Part shown: positions 28,091 through 37,959 of the stretch, in pieces
How the letters are laid out: each line of letters opens with the position of its first letter
How positions within the stretch are numbered: the stretch's first letter is position 1
Source of the DNA: Mucilaginibacter sp. L294
GTDB taxonomy: Bacteria > Bacteroidota > Bacteroidia > Sphingobacteriales > Sphingobacteriaceae
DNA: 64,000 bases
NCBI RefSeq assembly: GCF_001636615.1
Contig: NZ_LGEK01000016.1
Coordinates: 1-64,000, forward strand
Reading direction: 5' to 3'
Notes under the pieces: model-generated
Databases searched by the model: none
What the model saw: the letters and a program-made list of their open reading frames with translations, nothing else
What the model was told of the DNA's origin: nothing
Made by a program: the position numbers and the translations under genes

Positions 28091-29185
28091 ATGCCAACAA
28101 AAAAACTTATCGCCCCATTTTATGAACGTTTAGCACTTATCCTGATTGGTTTTTGTGTGCTGGGATATTTGGTAGTGATGGGCAAAGAATTGATAGATCC
28201 CATGATCTTCGGTTTTTTGTTTGCGGTACTTCTTTTGCCGGTTTCAAACTTTTTTGAGCAAAAAATCCGCCTGCCGCGTAGTGCATCGTCCTTTTTATCC
28301 ATATTATTATTTATTGGCTTTATTGGCGGCATTATGTACCTGAAAGGTACGCAAATATCAACCATAGCTAACGACTGGCCTATGCTGCAGGGGCAGGTAA
28401 AAGATTCTATCGCTAAACTCTCAGAATGGGTACAATATACTTTTCACATTAACACTCATAAACAAATTACATACGTAAACAGCACGGCCGACAAAATTAT
28501 GGCATCGGGCACTGCGGTGTTGGGCACTACATTTGGGGCGGTATCATCATTGGTGCTGTTTTATGTGTTTATACTCATCTTTACCTTTTTTATACTGTTT
28601 TATAGAAGGCTGCTATTCCGTTTTATAACCTGGGTTTTTAGCGACGAGAATAAAACCATTGTGGTGGATATAGTAGAAAATGTACAAAAAATATTGCGCC
28701 AGTATATTTTAGGATTGATGATAGAAATGGTTATTGTTGCTGGTATGGCCATCACCATATTTTATATTATCGGCATTAAATATGCCGCGCTGCTGGGCAT
28801 TATTGTAGGGGTGTTTAACATTATCCCATACATCGGTATTTTTAGCGCCCTGCTGCTAAGCACCGTAGTTACCTTTGCTACCGGTACCATCAGCCAAACG
28901 CTTACGGTTGCCGCATGTACCATAGGTATACATGCTGTTGATGCTAACTTTTTGCTGCCTGCAGTGGTAGGCTCAAAAGTGCGGTTAAACGCGCTGATAT
29001 CCTTTATAGGCATTATTATAGGCGAAATGATATGGGGCCTGTCGGGCATGTTCCTTTCTATCCCCATCATGGCCATTTTTAAGATTATTTTTGACAGGAT
29101 TGAAAGCCTCAAACCCTGGGGCTACCTGCTTGGTGGCGATTATGAGTATAAAGAATCGGCAGAAAAAAAGATGAAGACCGAATAG
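28091..29185 (+). CDS. AI-2E (UPF0118/PerM) family permease
   Basis: 364 residues from ATG 28091, with about eight helices and the family-typical long soluble loop between helices 3 and 4 (residues about 80-140). Conserved PxxxxxFNIIPYIGIF-like segment (VGVFNIIPYIGIFSALLL) is present. Members include AI-2 exporters and ion/Na+ transporters, so the transported substrate is open. The in-frame TTG at 28058 is rejected because ATG gives the usual short N-terminus (MPTKKLIAPFYERLAL). Confidence 0.88.
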   Translation: MPTKKLIAPFYERLALILIGFCVLGYLVVMGKELIDPMIFGFLFAVLLLPVSNFFEQKIRLPRSASSFLSILLFIGFIGGIMYLKGTQISTIANDWPMLQGQVKDSIAKLSEWVQYTFHINTHKQITYVNSTADKIMASGTAVLGTTFGAVSSLVLFYVFILIFTFFILFYRRLLFRFITWVFSDENKTIVVDIVENVQKILRQYILGLMIEMVIVAGMAITIFYIIGIKYAALLGIIVGVFNIIPYIGIFSALLLSTVVTFATGTISQTLTVAACTIGIHAVDANFLLPAVVGSKVRLNALISFIGIIIGEMIWGLSGMFLSIPIMAIFKIIFDRIESLKPWGYLLGGDYEYKESAEKKMKTE

Positions 29186-29186
29186 C

Positions 29187-29492
29187 TTATTTAATAAGCT
29201 GGTAAATGTGGATGTACAGCGTAACGGCATAAATTATTAGTATAACCGTGTTTAATACCAACAGCCAGTTCAGATCTGTTTTGCTGAATTTTTTGATAGA
29301 GCAAATAACCAGCAACGCTATAAAACCCAGTATCAGTAAAATGGGGAACACCAAAGTCCAGGCCTGCTTAGGTGCCAGGTAAAGGTGCTGTAGTTTTGAG
29401 GTGTCGCCCTGTATAAATGGCACAAGCGCTATCAGCAATAAAAAGAAAAATAAACGGGTTACAACTTTTGCGGCAATCTGGCTTGTTTTCAT
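29187..29492 (-). CDS. Small membrane protein of unknown function
   Basis: 101 residues from ATG 29492, starting MKTSQIAAKVVTRLFFFLLL; the longer frame to 29519 would run into the neighbouring promoter. Three hydrophobic helices (about 9-27, 42-65 and 74-97). No family recognised. Its stop is one base from the convergent AI-2E-family gene's stop. Confidence 0.6.
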   Translation of the reverse strand: MKTSQIAAKVVTRLFFFLLLIALVPFIQGDTSKLQHLYLAPKQAWTLVFPILLILGFIALLVICSIKKFSKTDLNWLLVLNTVILIIYAVTLYIHIYQLIK

Positions 29493-29515
29493 TAGCCGCC
29501 AAATTAGTAAATTTG
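29483..29515 (+). promoter_or_regulatory. Promoter of the cyclic-nucleotide phosphodiesterase gene
   Basis: TTG at 29483-29485 and TAAATTTG at 29508-29515, 22 bases apart, fit the Bacteroidota -33/-7 promoter. The ATG at 29521 is just 5 bases further, predicting a leaderless message. It overlaps the start of the opposite gene. Confidence 0.55.
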
Positions 29516-29520
29516 GCACA

Positions 29521-30477
29521 ATGTATAATCACCATAAGTTATCGCTGTTTATTTTTTTACTCTTGCCTGTTTTAACGTTCGCGCAGGTTAAACCGGCTAC
29601 ATCGTTCCGCATAGTGCCTTTAGGGGTTTTAGGCGGTGCCGATGAAAGCAACCTGTCTGCCTATATGTTGGCGCCCCAGGGCTCTGATAACTACATTTGC
29701 CTGGATGCAGGTACACTACATTATGGTATAGCCAAAGCGGTAGCAAATAAAACATTTAGCGTGCCGGCAGATGCAGTACTGCGAAAATACATTAAAGGCT
29801 ATTTTATCTCTCATGCCCATCTGGATCATCTGGCTGGTATGGTCATCAATTCGCCGGATGATACCTCTAAGAATATCTATGGCTTAAAAAGCACGCTCGA
29901 AACTATTAAAACCCATTATTTTACCTGGGAAAGCTGGGCCAACTTTGCCGACGATGGTGGCGCGCCACAACTAAAAAAATATCATTACAAACCACTTGAA
30001 CCGGGCAGCGAAACTGATATTGACAATACCGAAATGCAGGTACAGGCATTCCCGCTGAGCCATTCTAACTTAACCAGCACCGCGTTTTTGGTGAGGAGTA
30101 AGGATAACTATGTTTTATACCTGGGCGATACCGGTGCTGATGAGGTAGAGAAAAGCCAAAACATGCATAACCTGTGGGCTGCAGTGGCACCATTGGTAAA
30201 AGCGAAAAAGCTAAAGGCCATTATGATAGAAGTATCGTTCCCGAACGGGCAACCTGATAAAAGCCTTTTTGGCCACTTAACGCCGCGTTTGCTGATGAAC
30301 GAAATGAGGGAGTTGGGCAAACTTGCAGGCGTCTCGTTACAGAGGTTAAATGTAGTAGTAACCCACCTGAAGCCGCCGTATAACAGCATCATCAAAATAA
30401 AACAACAGCTAAAAGCAAGCAATAAATCGGGGTTAAACTTGATTTACCCACAGCAGGGAAAGGCGCTGGAATTTTAG
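29521..30477 (+). CDS. Secreted class II 3',5'-cyclic-nucleotide phosphodiesterase (CpdP/PDE1-like)
   Basis: 318 residues. Signal peptide MYNHHKLSLFIFLLLPVLTFAQ. Metallo-beta-lactamase fold with HAHLDH (His98, His100, Asp102, His103) in the class II form SHAHLDHLAGM, then YLGDTGADE and a late THLKPP. This is the family of yeast PDE1 and Vibrio CpdP, which hydrolyse cAMP/cGMP; CpdP is also secreted. ATG 29521 is chosen for the signal peptide and the promoter just upstream. Stops 3 bases before the convergent TPR gene. Confidence 0.9.
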   Translation: MYNHHKLSLFIFLLLPVLTFAQVKPATSFRIVPLGVLGGADESNLSAYMLAPQGSDNYICLDAGTLHYGIAKAVANKTFSVPADAVLRKYIKGYFISHAHLDHLAGMVINSPDDTSKNIYGLKSTLETIKTHYFTWESWANFADDGGAPQLKKYHYKPLEPGSETDIDNTEMQVQAFPLSHSNLTSTAFLVRSKDNYVLYLGDTGADEVEKSQNMHNLWAAVAPLVKAKKLKAIMIEVSFPNGQPDKSLFGHLTPRLLMNEMRELGKLAGVSLQRLNVVVTHLKPPYNSIIKIKQQLKASNKSGLNLIYPQQGKALEF

Positions 30478-30480
30478 GGT

Positions 30481-31077
30481 TTATTTATCGTCAAGCAAGT
30501 CGATACAGTTTTTAGACAAGGCCGACAGGCGCGTATTTAAAGTAGCTAACCCTTGCGGATTTTTGGTTTTTTTGTAAAGTGTTTTGATGAGGGCAAGCGT
30601 GTCATCATTAGGGTCGCAGGCCTGGGCTTTTTCTAAATAAGGAAGGGCCTTTTTTACGGCCGCGGTGTACAAATCAGTTAATCTTTTGTTCTCGTTAATG
30701 TCAGACTGGGTAGCATTAATTTTGGCGTCCAGGTCATCAACCTGTTTAAGGTATTGATAGCCCAGGGCACGCTGCACTACATAATAGTTAGGTACGGCGG
30801 CGGCAACCTTTTCGTAATACTCAATAGCTTTTACCGATTGCCCGTCGTTCTCGAACAGGTTACCTATGGAGTAGTAAAAGTTGTTCCGCACATTATCCTT
30901 AAGCTTATCGGCATTGGGGATGATATCCTGACCCAGGGTTAGGGCTTTATCGGTTTCGCCCTGCAGGCGCGCAAGGTTAAAATCAAGGTATTGGTTATAC
31001 ACCTCGTCGGCAGTTTGGGCATAGGCGGCCATTGCCGAAAATGAGATGAGTAATATGATGATTGCCTTTTTTAACAT
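30481..31077 (-). CDS. Secreted tetratricopeptide-repeat protein
   Basis: 198 residues. Signal peptide MLKKAIIILLISFSAMAAYAQ followed by TPR-type helix pairs, e.g. YSIGNLFENDGQSVKAIEYY and LGYQYLKQVDDLDAK, and KALPYLEKAQACDPNDDTL. TPRs bind other proteins; partner unknown. The hairpin repeat copy 2 lies just upstream. Confidence 0.85.
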   Translation of the reverse strand: MLKKAIIILLISFSAMAAYAQTADEVYNQYLDFNLARLQGETDKALTLGQDIIPNADKLKDNVRNNFYYSIGNLFENDGQSVKAIEYYEKVAAAVPNYYVVQRALGYQYLKQVDDLDAKINATQSDINENKRLTDLYTAAVKKALPYLEKAQACDPNDDTLALIKTLYKKTKNPQGLATLNTRLSALSKNCIDLLDDK

Positions 31078-31140
31078 GATTGTTGGACGGAGAATATTGA
31101 GTTTAGTTTAATAAATATGTAAGCCGCTATGCTTGTTTAC

Positions 31141-31180
31141 TACCTGCCTAAAGGTTGTTGGTGACAACACCAACAACGGC
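31141..31180 (-). repeat. 40-bp hairpin repeat, copy 2
   Basis: Exact reverse complement of 16334-16373 over 40 bases, with the GGTTGTTGGTG/CACCAACAACG stem. Confidence 0.93.
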
Positions 31181-31206
31181 GAAAAAATAAGCCTAAGACG
31201 CCTATC

Positions 31207-31599
31207 TTAAAAGGTTTCCAATTTCTTATTCTCCAAAATATTAAATTCCTGTATTGGCTGGTTGTTTTCAAAATCTACTAAATCAAACTTATCGCTTGGC
31301 AATTTTGAGAGTTTAGTTGTTTCTAAATACTGTTCAACAATCTGCTTGTCGATTTTAATTTTTCCACTACCAGCCCAATGCCTGTCTTCCCCCGTTTTTT
31401 TAATTCCGGAAATCCAATAAGAGTCACCAGTAAAATACTCTAAGTGATTTCCACCGCTATGTCTTTCACCTTTCAAAAATATTAGCCCGTTGAAATAAAC
31501 TGTTTGCCCTGTCTTGGAAAAAGATGCCATGCCAATCCATGCCGGGCCATTATCTTCATAGCCGGTCTTTAGTTCTACATACATCAACTTCTGTTTCAT
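31207..31599 (-). CDS. Small cytosolic protein of unknown function
   Basis: 130 residues, starting MKQKLMYVELKTGYEDNGPA. Beta-rich first half (WIGMASFSKTGQTVYFNGL), then GDSYWISGIKKTGEDRHWAG and a lysine/glutamate-rich end. No signal peptide. Similar short Bacteroidota proteins carry a doubtful database name (1-deoxyxylulose-5-phosphate synthase) that does not fit their size; I assign no function. Starts 10 bases after the dacB stop on the same strand, so likely co-transcribed. Confidence 0.7.
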   Translation of the reverse strand: MKQKLMYVELKTGYEDNGPAWIGMASFSKTGQTVYFNGLIFLKGERHSGGNHLEYFTGDSYWISGIKKTGEDRHWAGSGKIKIDKQIVEQYLETTKLSKLPSDKFDLVDFENNQPIQEFNILENKKLETF

Positions 31600-31609
31600 A
31601 ACTGAAAGT

Positions 31610-33025
31610 CTATTTCAACTCGTTCAAAACCCTGAACATCTTCTCCCTTATCCCGCTGCCCGGGCCGTAGTAATTGTTCACCATGATAGAGAAACAAAGC
31701 TGGCGGCCGTTATGTGTTTGAAAACCCGCGTAGGCCTGCACACTGTTGATGCTGCCGCTCTTCATCTTCATATCGTTATAAACAGGCAGGCTCTCATAAA
31801 AATCGTTAAACCAGGCCTCTCTGCGAGCCGATTGCAGCACGCGCGCCATGGTGCCGGTAGTAATCCTGTCCTCGGGCGATAAGCCGCTGCCGTCAAAAAT
31901 ATTCATGGAGCGCTTGTCGATGCCTTTCAGTTCCCAAAAATCTTTCATAGCATCTACGCCATCAGTAGTAGATGCAGGTTTGCCCGCTTTTACGGCTATG
32001 GTTGCCAGCAATTGTTCGGCATACAGGTTGATGCTTTTTTGGTTAAGCCAGTAAACTATTTTACTTAACTCGGGCGATTGTATGGTGGTAATACTTTTTG
32101 TTGCCACGGGTACAGTCTGCCCTTTATCCACCAGTATTAGCGACGATTGCGGCTCGCTGCTAACAGTAATGCCAATGCTTTTAAGTGTATCTGTTAATCT
32201 AAGGGCCGCATCAAAGGCCGGGTCGGGTATGGCGGCGGCAACACGTTTTTTGGTTTGATCTACCGCGTAAGTGCCGCGCAGATACATCACTTTACTGCCG
32301 TAAGCCGGCAGGTATGGGTAGGCCAGGTCGCCGGTTTTGGCAGCACCCGTGGTTAGTTCGCTTTTGTATTGCAGGTAATTGGTTTCGGGGTTAGTGCCGG
32401 CAATGCTGATGGTGCTGCCAACGTTTCCTGTTTTCAATAAAATATCAAACTGGTTTTCGCGCCAGCAAAGCCCGGCAATGCCTGCGCCGTAATAGGTGCC
32501 CAGGTCCTGCCAGATCCAGCCATCGGGGATGCTTTGGCTTTTAAAGCTGCCGTTATCGCCAATTACGCGGCCGTTTATTTTTTTGATGCCTGCTTTTTTC
32601 AAAGCGCTTGCCATGGTGTTTAAAACAACGCCCTCTTTGGTTGATGCCCAGCGCCAGCTACCCAGGGTAGGGTCGCCGCCGCCTTTAATAATGATATCGC
32701 CGGTAAGGGTACCATCGGCACTGATAGCGCCGGTATAACCCAGTTGGGTTTGGAATTGAAAATCTTTACCTAAAACATTAAAAGCGGTTATACTGGTAAC
32801 CGTTTTTAAGGTAGAGCCGGGCGCCAGGCCCATATCCGGGTTGCCGGCAAAAACCTGTTCGCCGGTTTTGGCATCCAGTACCGTTAACGATACGGAAGCG
32901 TAGCGGCACTGGCTATCCTGCTGTAAACGGGTAAATGCCTTTTGTATATTTTGCTGCAGGGTTTGCGCGCCTGCAATATTTGCTATAAATAAAAAACTAA
33001 CTAAGTACTTCAGGTTTATCCTCAT
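31610..33025 (-). CDS. dacB: D-alanyl-D-alanine carboxypeptidase/endopeptidase (PBP4 type)
   Basis: 471 residues, normal for class C PBP4. Trims and cuts cross-links in peptidoglycan in the periplasm. Signal peptide MRINLKYLVSFLFIANIAGAQ. Active-site motifs: S71-T-L-K74 (nucleophile Ser71), S331-I-N333, and K422-S-G424, with DGSGLS at 378-383. The large domain between SxxK and SxN (about 110-300) is typical of PBP4. Its start overlaps the APC permease 3' end by 29 bases on the same strand. Confidence 0.96.
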   Translation of the reverse strand: MRINLKYLVSFLFIANIAGAQTLQQNIQKAFTRLQQDSQCRYASVSLTVLDAKTGEQVFAGNPDMGLAPGSTLKTVTSITAFNVLGKDFQFQTQLGYTGAISADGTLTGDIIIKGGGDPTLGSWRWASTKEGVVLNTMASALKKAGIKKINGRVIGDNGSFKSQSIPDGWIWQDLGTYYGAGIAGLCWRENQFDILLKTGNVGSTISIAGTNPETNYLQYKSELTTGAAKTGDLAYPYLPAYGSKVMYLRGTYAVDQTKKRVAAAIPDPAFDAALRLTDTLKSIGITVSSEPQSSLILVDKGQTVPVATKSITTIQSPELSKIVYWLNQKSINLYAEQLLATIAVKAGKPASTTDGVDAMKDFWELKGIDKRSMNIFDGSGLSPEDRITTGTMARVLQSARREAWFNDFYESLPVYNDMKMKSGSINSVQAYAGFQTHNGRQLCFSIMVNNYYGPGSGIREKMFRVLNELK

Positions 33026-34433
33026 TAGTAACGTTGCGTTGTGATATATAATAAATAGGGATGCCTATCAGCACAATTCCTAAACCATAAAGTGTGTACT
33101 CGCGTTCATATATTAAAAGGAGTGTACAAAATGCCAATCCCATTAAGATATAAATAGCAGGTAACACAGGGTATCCAAACGCTTTATATGGACGTTCAGC
33201 GTCAGGGCGTTTAGCACGTAAAATATAAATCCCTATTATTGTTAATATATAGAATACTACTACAACGAATGATATCATATCTAACAGCTTACCGTAAGAT
33301 CCGCTTAAGCATAATAATGATGCAACCACAGCCTGGATCCATAAGCCAAATTCTGGTACACCATTTTTATTAAGTGTGCCTGTTCTTTTAAAGAATAAAC
33401 CGTCCTTAGCCATGGAGTAATACACACGTGAACCAGCCAATATCAAACCGTTATTACAGCCAAAAGTCGAGATCATGATCATTACAGCGATGATTAGTGT
33501 ACCTATATTGCCAAATATTACATGTGATGCAGCAACGGCCACTCGGTCTTTATCAGCATTAACAATATCATGCAAAGATAGCACACCGGTATAAACTACG
33601 TTAGCAGATACGTAAATGATAGTCACGATCATGGTGCCGAAGAACAAGCTTAACGCTACATCGCGTTTAGGGTTCTTCATTTCACCCGCTATAAAGGTTA
33701 CGTTGTTCCAGGCATCGCTACTGAAGATAGAACCAACCATGGCTATAGCGATGGCGCCTAAAGCGGCGCTCATTGTGTAATTTGTAGTTGTACCATCCTT
33801 TGCCAGTTTGTGCATATCCCAGGCGTTAGTCCAGTTAGCTGTCCAGATATCACTTTTAAAGGCTAAAAAACCAAAGATGATCAAACCGAACAAACTTAGC
33901 AGCTTGGTTAAAGTGAAAGTAGTTTGTATGACCTTGCCGCCTTTTACGCCTTTGGTATTAATAAATGTTAAAAGGAATATCAATATGATAGCTACAATTT
34001 GCGCTGCACTTATTTTAAGCGAGCCAATGGTATATAAAATATTGTCTTCGCTTAAAGGCTTGTATAAGTAAGATGCAAATTTTGAGAATGCCACACCTAC
34101 GGCGGCTATCGTCCCGGTTTGTATTACGGCAAAAAAGCTCCAGCCGTATAAAAAGGCTATGAGTTTGTTGTATGATTCTTTAAGATAGATGTATTGCCCA
34201 CCCGCTTTTGGGAACATAGCGCTTAATTCGCCATAACTCAGGGCTGCGGTAAGCGTCATAAAGCCGGTGATGAGCCACACAGCTATCAGCCACCCGGCCG
34301 AGCCAACGTTGCGGGTAATATCTGCGCTTACGATGAAAATACCTGAACCGATCATAGAACCGGCCACCAGCATAGTGCCGTCCAGCAGCCCCAGTTCGTG
34401 CTTTAATTTGGGTTGAGTAGTCTCTTTTGACAT
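32997..34433 (-). CDS. Amino acid permease, APC family
   Basis: 478 residues with about 12 helices. Substrate-binding motif GSMIGSGIFIV in helix 1 (near residue 26) and the YGELSAMFPKAGGQYIYL segment following helix 2 are typical of LAT/APC transporters. Inner membrane. Substrate not decided. Shares a message with dacB by a 29-base overlap. The second APC permease (38672-40192) belongs to a different subgroup. Confidence 0.92.
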   Translation of the reverse strand: MSKETTQPKLKHELGLLDGTMLVAGSMIGSGIFIVSADITRNVGSAGWLIAVWLITGFMTLTAALSYGELSAMFPKAGGQYIYLKESYNKLIAFLYGWSFFAVIQTGTIAAVGVAFSKFASYLYKPLSEDNILYTIGSLKISAAQIVAIILIFLLTFINTKGVKGGKVIQTTFTLTKLLSLFGLIIFGFLAFKSDIWTANWTNAWDMHKLAKDGTTTNYTMSAALGAIAIAMVGSIFSSDAWNNVTFIAGEMKNPKRDVALSLFFGTMIVTIIYVSANVVYTGVLSLHDIVNADKDRVAVAASHVIFGNIGTLIIAVMIMISTFGCNNGLILAGSRVYYSMAKDGLFFKRTGTLNKNGVPEFGLWIQAVVASLLCLSGSYGKLLDMISFVVVVFYILTIIGIYILRAKRPDAERPYKAFGYPVLPAIYILMGLAFCTLLLIYEREYTLYGLGIVLIGIPIYYISQRNVTNEDKPEVLS

Positions 34434-34580
34434 TAGGGTTTAGTTTAAACCACTAAACTATTCAAAAACTTTAATTGACAGGCTATTGTAAAGAAATTAA
34501 TTTATATTTTGCGGCAACCAAATTATAAAACGCGCACCGCGCAAATTAAACAGCACACTTAATAACACTAATTATAGAAT

Positions 34581-36821
34581 ATGGATCTTTTGAACACTTA
34601 CTTAATTTATTTGATCCCTGTTTTCGGGCTTGTGGGTATCATCGTAATGGCGATCAAATCGGCATGGGTTACCAAACAGGAAACAGGCGACGCTTCAATG
34701 AACCAACTGGCAGGATATATTGCCGATGGTGCAATGGCCTTTTTACGCGCAGAATGGAAAGTACTAAGCTATTTTGTGATTATTGCCGGTATTTTATTAG
34801 CCTGGAGCGGTACAACCGTGGCTACTTCAAGCCCGGTTATTGCCATATCATTTGTTATTGGCGCTTTCCTTTCGGCCTTTGCAGGTTACTTGGGGATGCG
34901 TATCGCAACAAAATCTAATGTGCGTACCACACAGGCGGCTAAAACCAGCCTGGCACAGGCTTTAAAAGTATCGTTTACGGGCGGTACTGTGATGGGCCTT
35001 GGTGTTGCCGGTTTGGCCATTATAGGTTTAGGCTCATTATTTATTGTTTTTTATACCATGTATGTAAAAAACACCGGCGGCGATGTTAATGGAGAAGCTA
35101 TGGCTAAAGCATTGGACGTATTGGCCGGTTTCTCGTTAGGTGCTGAATCTATCGCGCTTTTTGCGCGTGTGGGCGGTGGTATCTATACCAAGGCTGCCGA
35201 CGTTGGTGCCGACCTTGTAGGTAAAGTTGAAGCAGGCATCCCTGAGGATGATGTGCGTAACCCTGCAACCATTGCCGATAACGTTGGTGATAACGTAGGG
35301 GACGTTGCCGGTATGGGCGCCGATTTGTTCGGATCGTACGTGGCTACGATGCTGGCTACTATGGTACTGGGCCGCGAAATTGTATCACATGATAATTTTG
35401 GTGGTATTGCCCCGGTTTTATTACCAATGGTAATTGCAGGTTTAGGCCTGATATTCTCTATCGTTGGCGCATCATTGGTGAGGATCAAAAAAGAAACTGA
35501 TAGCGTGCAAAATGCATTGAATATAGGTAACTGGGCGTCAATATTATTAACAGCAGTTGCTACTTATTTTTTAGTTCAGTGGATGTTACCAAACACTGTA
35601 ATGCATTTAACCCGCGATGTTATACCAGGCACAACTGATCTTAAACCCGGTTCATTAGAGTTTACTAAAAACGGCGTATTTGGTTCTATCCTGGTAGGTT
35701 TAGTGGTAGGTACCCTGATGTCTATCATCACTGAGTATTATACTGCTATGGGTAAACGCCCGGTAATGAGTATTATCAGGCAATCGGCTACAGGGCATGC
35801 AACCAATATTATTGGTGGTTTAGCAGTAGGTATGGAATCAACCGTGTTGCCTATTTTGGTATTGGCAGCCGGTATTTACGGTTCATATTTCTTCGCCGGT
35901 TTATACGGCGTGGCTATCGCCGCTGCCGGTATGATGGCAACCACAGCTATGCAGTTAGCTATCGACGCGTTTGGCCCTATTGCCGATAACGCCGGTGGTA
36001 TTGCCGAAATGAGCCGCTTACCTGAAGAGGTACGTGGCCGTACAGATAATTTAGATGCCGTAGGTAACACTACTGCTGCTACAGGCAAGGGTTTTGCTAT
36101 CGCATCTGCCGCGTTAACCTCACTGGCCTTATTCGCGGCTTTTGTGGGCGTTGCGGGTATAGAGCATATTGATATTTATAAAGCCAACGTACTGGCAGGT
36201 TTATTTGTGGGTGGGATGATCCCTTTCATCTTCTCGGCGTTGTGTATCTCGGCAGTAGGCCGCGCGGCAATGGCGATGGTTGAAGAAGTTCGCCGCCAGT
36301 TCCGCGAGATACCGGGTATTATGGAGTACAAGGCACGCCCTGAGTACGAAAAATGCGTGGAGATCTCAACCAAAGCTTCCATCCGCGAGATGGTTGCACC
36401 AGGCCTTATCGCTTTAATTACGCCTATCATCATCGGTTTTGCCTTCGGCCCCGAAGTATTGGGTGGTTTGCTGGCAGGTGTTACCGTATCGGGCGTGTTG
36501 ATGGGCATCTTCCAGAGCAACGCAGGTGGTGCATGGGACAACGCTAAAAAATCATTCGAGAAAGGTGTGGAGATAAACGGCGAGATCTACTACAAAAAAT
36601 CTGAACCGCATAAAGCATCGGTAACAGGTGATACTGTTGGTGATCCGTTCAAAGATACCTCAGGCCCGTCAATGAACATCCTGATCAAGTTAATGTCTAT
36701 CGTATCGTTGGTTATTGCACCGCACTTAAACAGTGCCGATAATACCAATAAAATGATGCAGAAACAAGAGAAGGTTCAATCAATGAACGTACATCAAATT
36801 CATGTAGATAAAAAGATCTAA
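34581..36821 (+). CDS. hppA: K+-dependent membrane pyrophosphatase (ion-pumping)
   Basis: 746 residues and about 16 helices. Couples pyrophosphate hydrolysis to Na+ and/or H+ pumping. Substrate motif [11 protein letters not shown] at 207-217, then [19 protein letters not shown] (223-241), and the C-terminal [12 protein letters not shown]. Ala at 499-500 in [10 protein letters not shown] (no Lys) marks the K+-dependent class. Divergent from the APC permease gene. A strong terminator lies right after. Whether it pumps Na+, H+ or both cannot be decided here. Confidence 0.96.
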   Translation: MDLLNTYLIYLIPVFGLVGIIVMAIKSAWVTKQETGDASMNQLAGYIADGAMAFLRAEWKVLSYFVIIAGILLAWSGTTVATSSPVIAISFVIGAFLSAFAGYLGMRIATKSNVRTTQAAKTSLAQALKVSFTGGTVMGLGVAGLAIIGLGSLFIVFYTMYVKNTGGDVNGEAMAKALDVLAGFSLGAESIALFARVGGGIYTKAADVGADLVGKVEAGIPEDDVRNPATIADNVGDNVGDVAGMGADLFGSYVATMLATMVLGREIVSHDNFGGIAPVLLPMVIAGLGLIFSIVGASLVRIKKETDSVQNALNIGNWASILLTAVATYFLVQWMLPNTVMHLTRDVIPGTTDLKPGSLEFTKNGVFGSILVGLVVGTLMSIITEYYTAMGKRPVMSIIRQSATGHATNIIGGLAVGMESTVLPILVLAAGIYGSYFFAGLYGVAIAAAGMMATTAMQLAIDAFGPIADNAGGIAEMSRLPEEVRGRTDNLDAVGNTTAATGKGFAIASAALTSLALFAAFVGVAGIEHIDIYKANVLAGLFVGGMIPFIFSALCISAVGRAAMAMVEEVRRQFREIPGIMEYKARPEYEKCVEISTKASIREMVAPGLIALITPIIIGFAFGPEVLGGLLAGVTVSGVLMGIFQSNAGGAWDNAKKSFEKGVEINGEIYYKKSEPHKASVTGDTVGDPFKDTSGPSMNILIKLMSIVSLVIAPHLNSADNTNKMMQKQEKVQSMNVHQIHVDKKI

Positions 36822-36838
36822 GGATCTTGAAAATGATA

Positions 36839-36871
36839 CAAAAGCCCTTCGATTTATCGGAGGGCTTTTTT
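36839..36871 (+). terminator. Terminator after hppA
   Basis: AAAAGCCCT and AGGGCTTTT pair around CGATTTATCG, followed by a T-run. Shows that the frame starting at 36827 is not coding in this part. Confidence 0.92.
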
Positions 36872-36898
36872 GTGGAAGAAAGATTTATATTAGTGCTG

Positions 36899-37177
36899 AT
36901 GAAGAAGCCTGTTATCCGCATTATCCTTTACATCCTTTGCCTCTACAATATTTACCTCTACCTGCCGGATATCTTCGACCTGTTCAAACTTAATATTGAA
37001 CCACCCACAACCGATTACCTGCTTTACTTTGATGGGGCGATGCTTTTGGTAGGAGGGATAGTAGTCGGTATTATGCTGATGAGGACCGGAGGCAAGTTTA
37101 ACAAGGCTTTGGGTGTGGCTATGATATTGCTGAATGTGGTGTTAACCCCTTTATTTATATTGAAAGCATTGCCATAA
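36899..37177 (+). CDS. Small membrane protein of unknown function
   Basis: 92 residues from ATG 36899 (MKKPVIRIILYILCLYNIYL); the upstream extension crosses the hppA terminator. Three hydrophobic helices. Stop and next start overlap (TAATG at 37175-37179), so it is coupled to the following membrane protein. No family recognised. Confidence 0.6.
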   Translation: MKKPVIRIILYILCLYNIYLYLPDIFDLFKLNIEPPTTDYLLYFDGAMLLVGGIVVGIMLMRTGGKFNKALGVAMILLNVVLTPLFILKALP

Positions 37178-37653
37178 TGAACACAAAATCGGTTAGAAGT
37201 ATAATTATTACCTGGGCTGTTGTCTTAACACTTTTAGAAGTGATAATATGGTGGGTGTTTAACTATGATGTATTTAATGTGCCCATATATGTACCTTTTA
37301 CGCCGGTTAAAACGTACGGTTTTTTATTTACTGTAGTGTTAATTACAATTTTTATTGTTTTCCAAAAAAAGCTGTTGGCGCTACAGCCTGCAATAACAAT
37401 TTTGAAGCTGGTTGTTTTAAGTACGTTGATTGGTTGCATATGCGAAATATTTATTCAGGCGTTAAGATCTAACCTTGATAAAGATGGTGTTTGGTTGTTT
37501 GCTAAAGGAGTAATTTTGGTTTCTTTGGCAGATGCTTTTATCGCATTTTTTATCGCCTATCAGCTGAAGACAAGAAAAACAGGGATGCTTTTGCTTTTCA
37601 TATTCATATTGGGGGCAGTGGTGAACGTGTTAACGTACTTCTTTAAAAGATAA
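37177..37653 (+). CDS. Membrane protein of unknown function
   Basis: 158 residues with four or five hydrophobic segments (about 7-29, 45-60, 68-92, 104-126 and 132-152). Begins at ATG 37177 overlapping the previous stop. No recognised family. Forms a two-gene unit with 36899-37177. Confidence 0.65.
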   Translation: MNTKSVRSIIITWAVVLTLLEVIIWWVFNYDVFNVPIYVPFTPVKTYGFLFTVVLITIFIVFQKKLLALQPAITILKLVVLSTLIGCICEIFIQALRSNLDKDGVWLFAKGVILVSLADAFIAFFIAYQLKTRKTGMLLLFIFILGAVVNVLTYFFKR

Positions 37654-37680
37654 TATTGTGAGTGCTGCTTAATAATACTA

Positions 37681-37711
37681 TTGATAATCACCCTTTTGAA
37701 TTGTAGATTTG
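37681..37711 (+). promoter_or_regulatory. Candidate Bacteroidota promoter
   Basis: TTG at 37681-37683, 20 bases, then TAGATTTG at 37704-37711. Spacing and boxes match the consensus. The next ATG is at 37715, so close that the true transcription start or true start codon must be checked. Confidence 0.5.
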
Positions 37712-37714
37712 ATT

Positions 37715-37921
37715 ATGACGATAACTGTAAATACCCAAAACGAAGATGAGCACCGGGCCCTGCTAACATTTTTAAACGGCAATGGCTACGATTATCAAAT
37801 TGATCATGTAACACAATTGCCGGGTAATCAAACACCGCCAATAAATTTGAACGAAACGCCCGAGACCATAGCAGCCAGAAACGCCGAACGGGATAACAGA
37901 GGGCCACGAAAGATATTTTAA
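37715..37921 (+). CDS. Small protein of unknown function
   Basis: 68 residues starting MTITVNTQNEDEHRALLTFL. The N-terminal 40 residues look like a small alpha/beta unit (NEDEHRALLTFLNGNGYDY); the C-terminal 28 are polar and Pro/Asn-rich (GNQTPPINLNETPETIA). Resembles small hypothetical proteins common in this family of bacteria; no function known. The upstream TTG at 37709 lies in the promoter and is rejected. Confidence 0.55.
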   Translation: MTITVNTQNEDEHRALLTFLNGNGYDYQIDHVTQLPGNQTPPINLNETPETIAARNAERDNRGPRKIF

Positions 37922-37959
37922 ACGGGGAGTATTTCACCTTTTATGCCTTTACTAGCGAT

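Noticed and set aside
31207..31599. 1-deoxyxylulose-5-phosphate synthase name used for similar proteins
   Set aside because: 130 residues without any TPP-binding motif cannot be that 600-residue enzyme.
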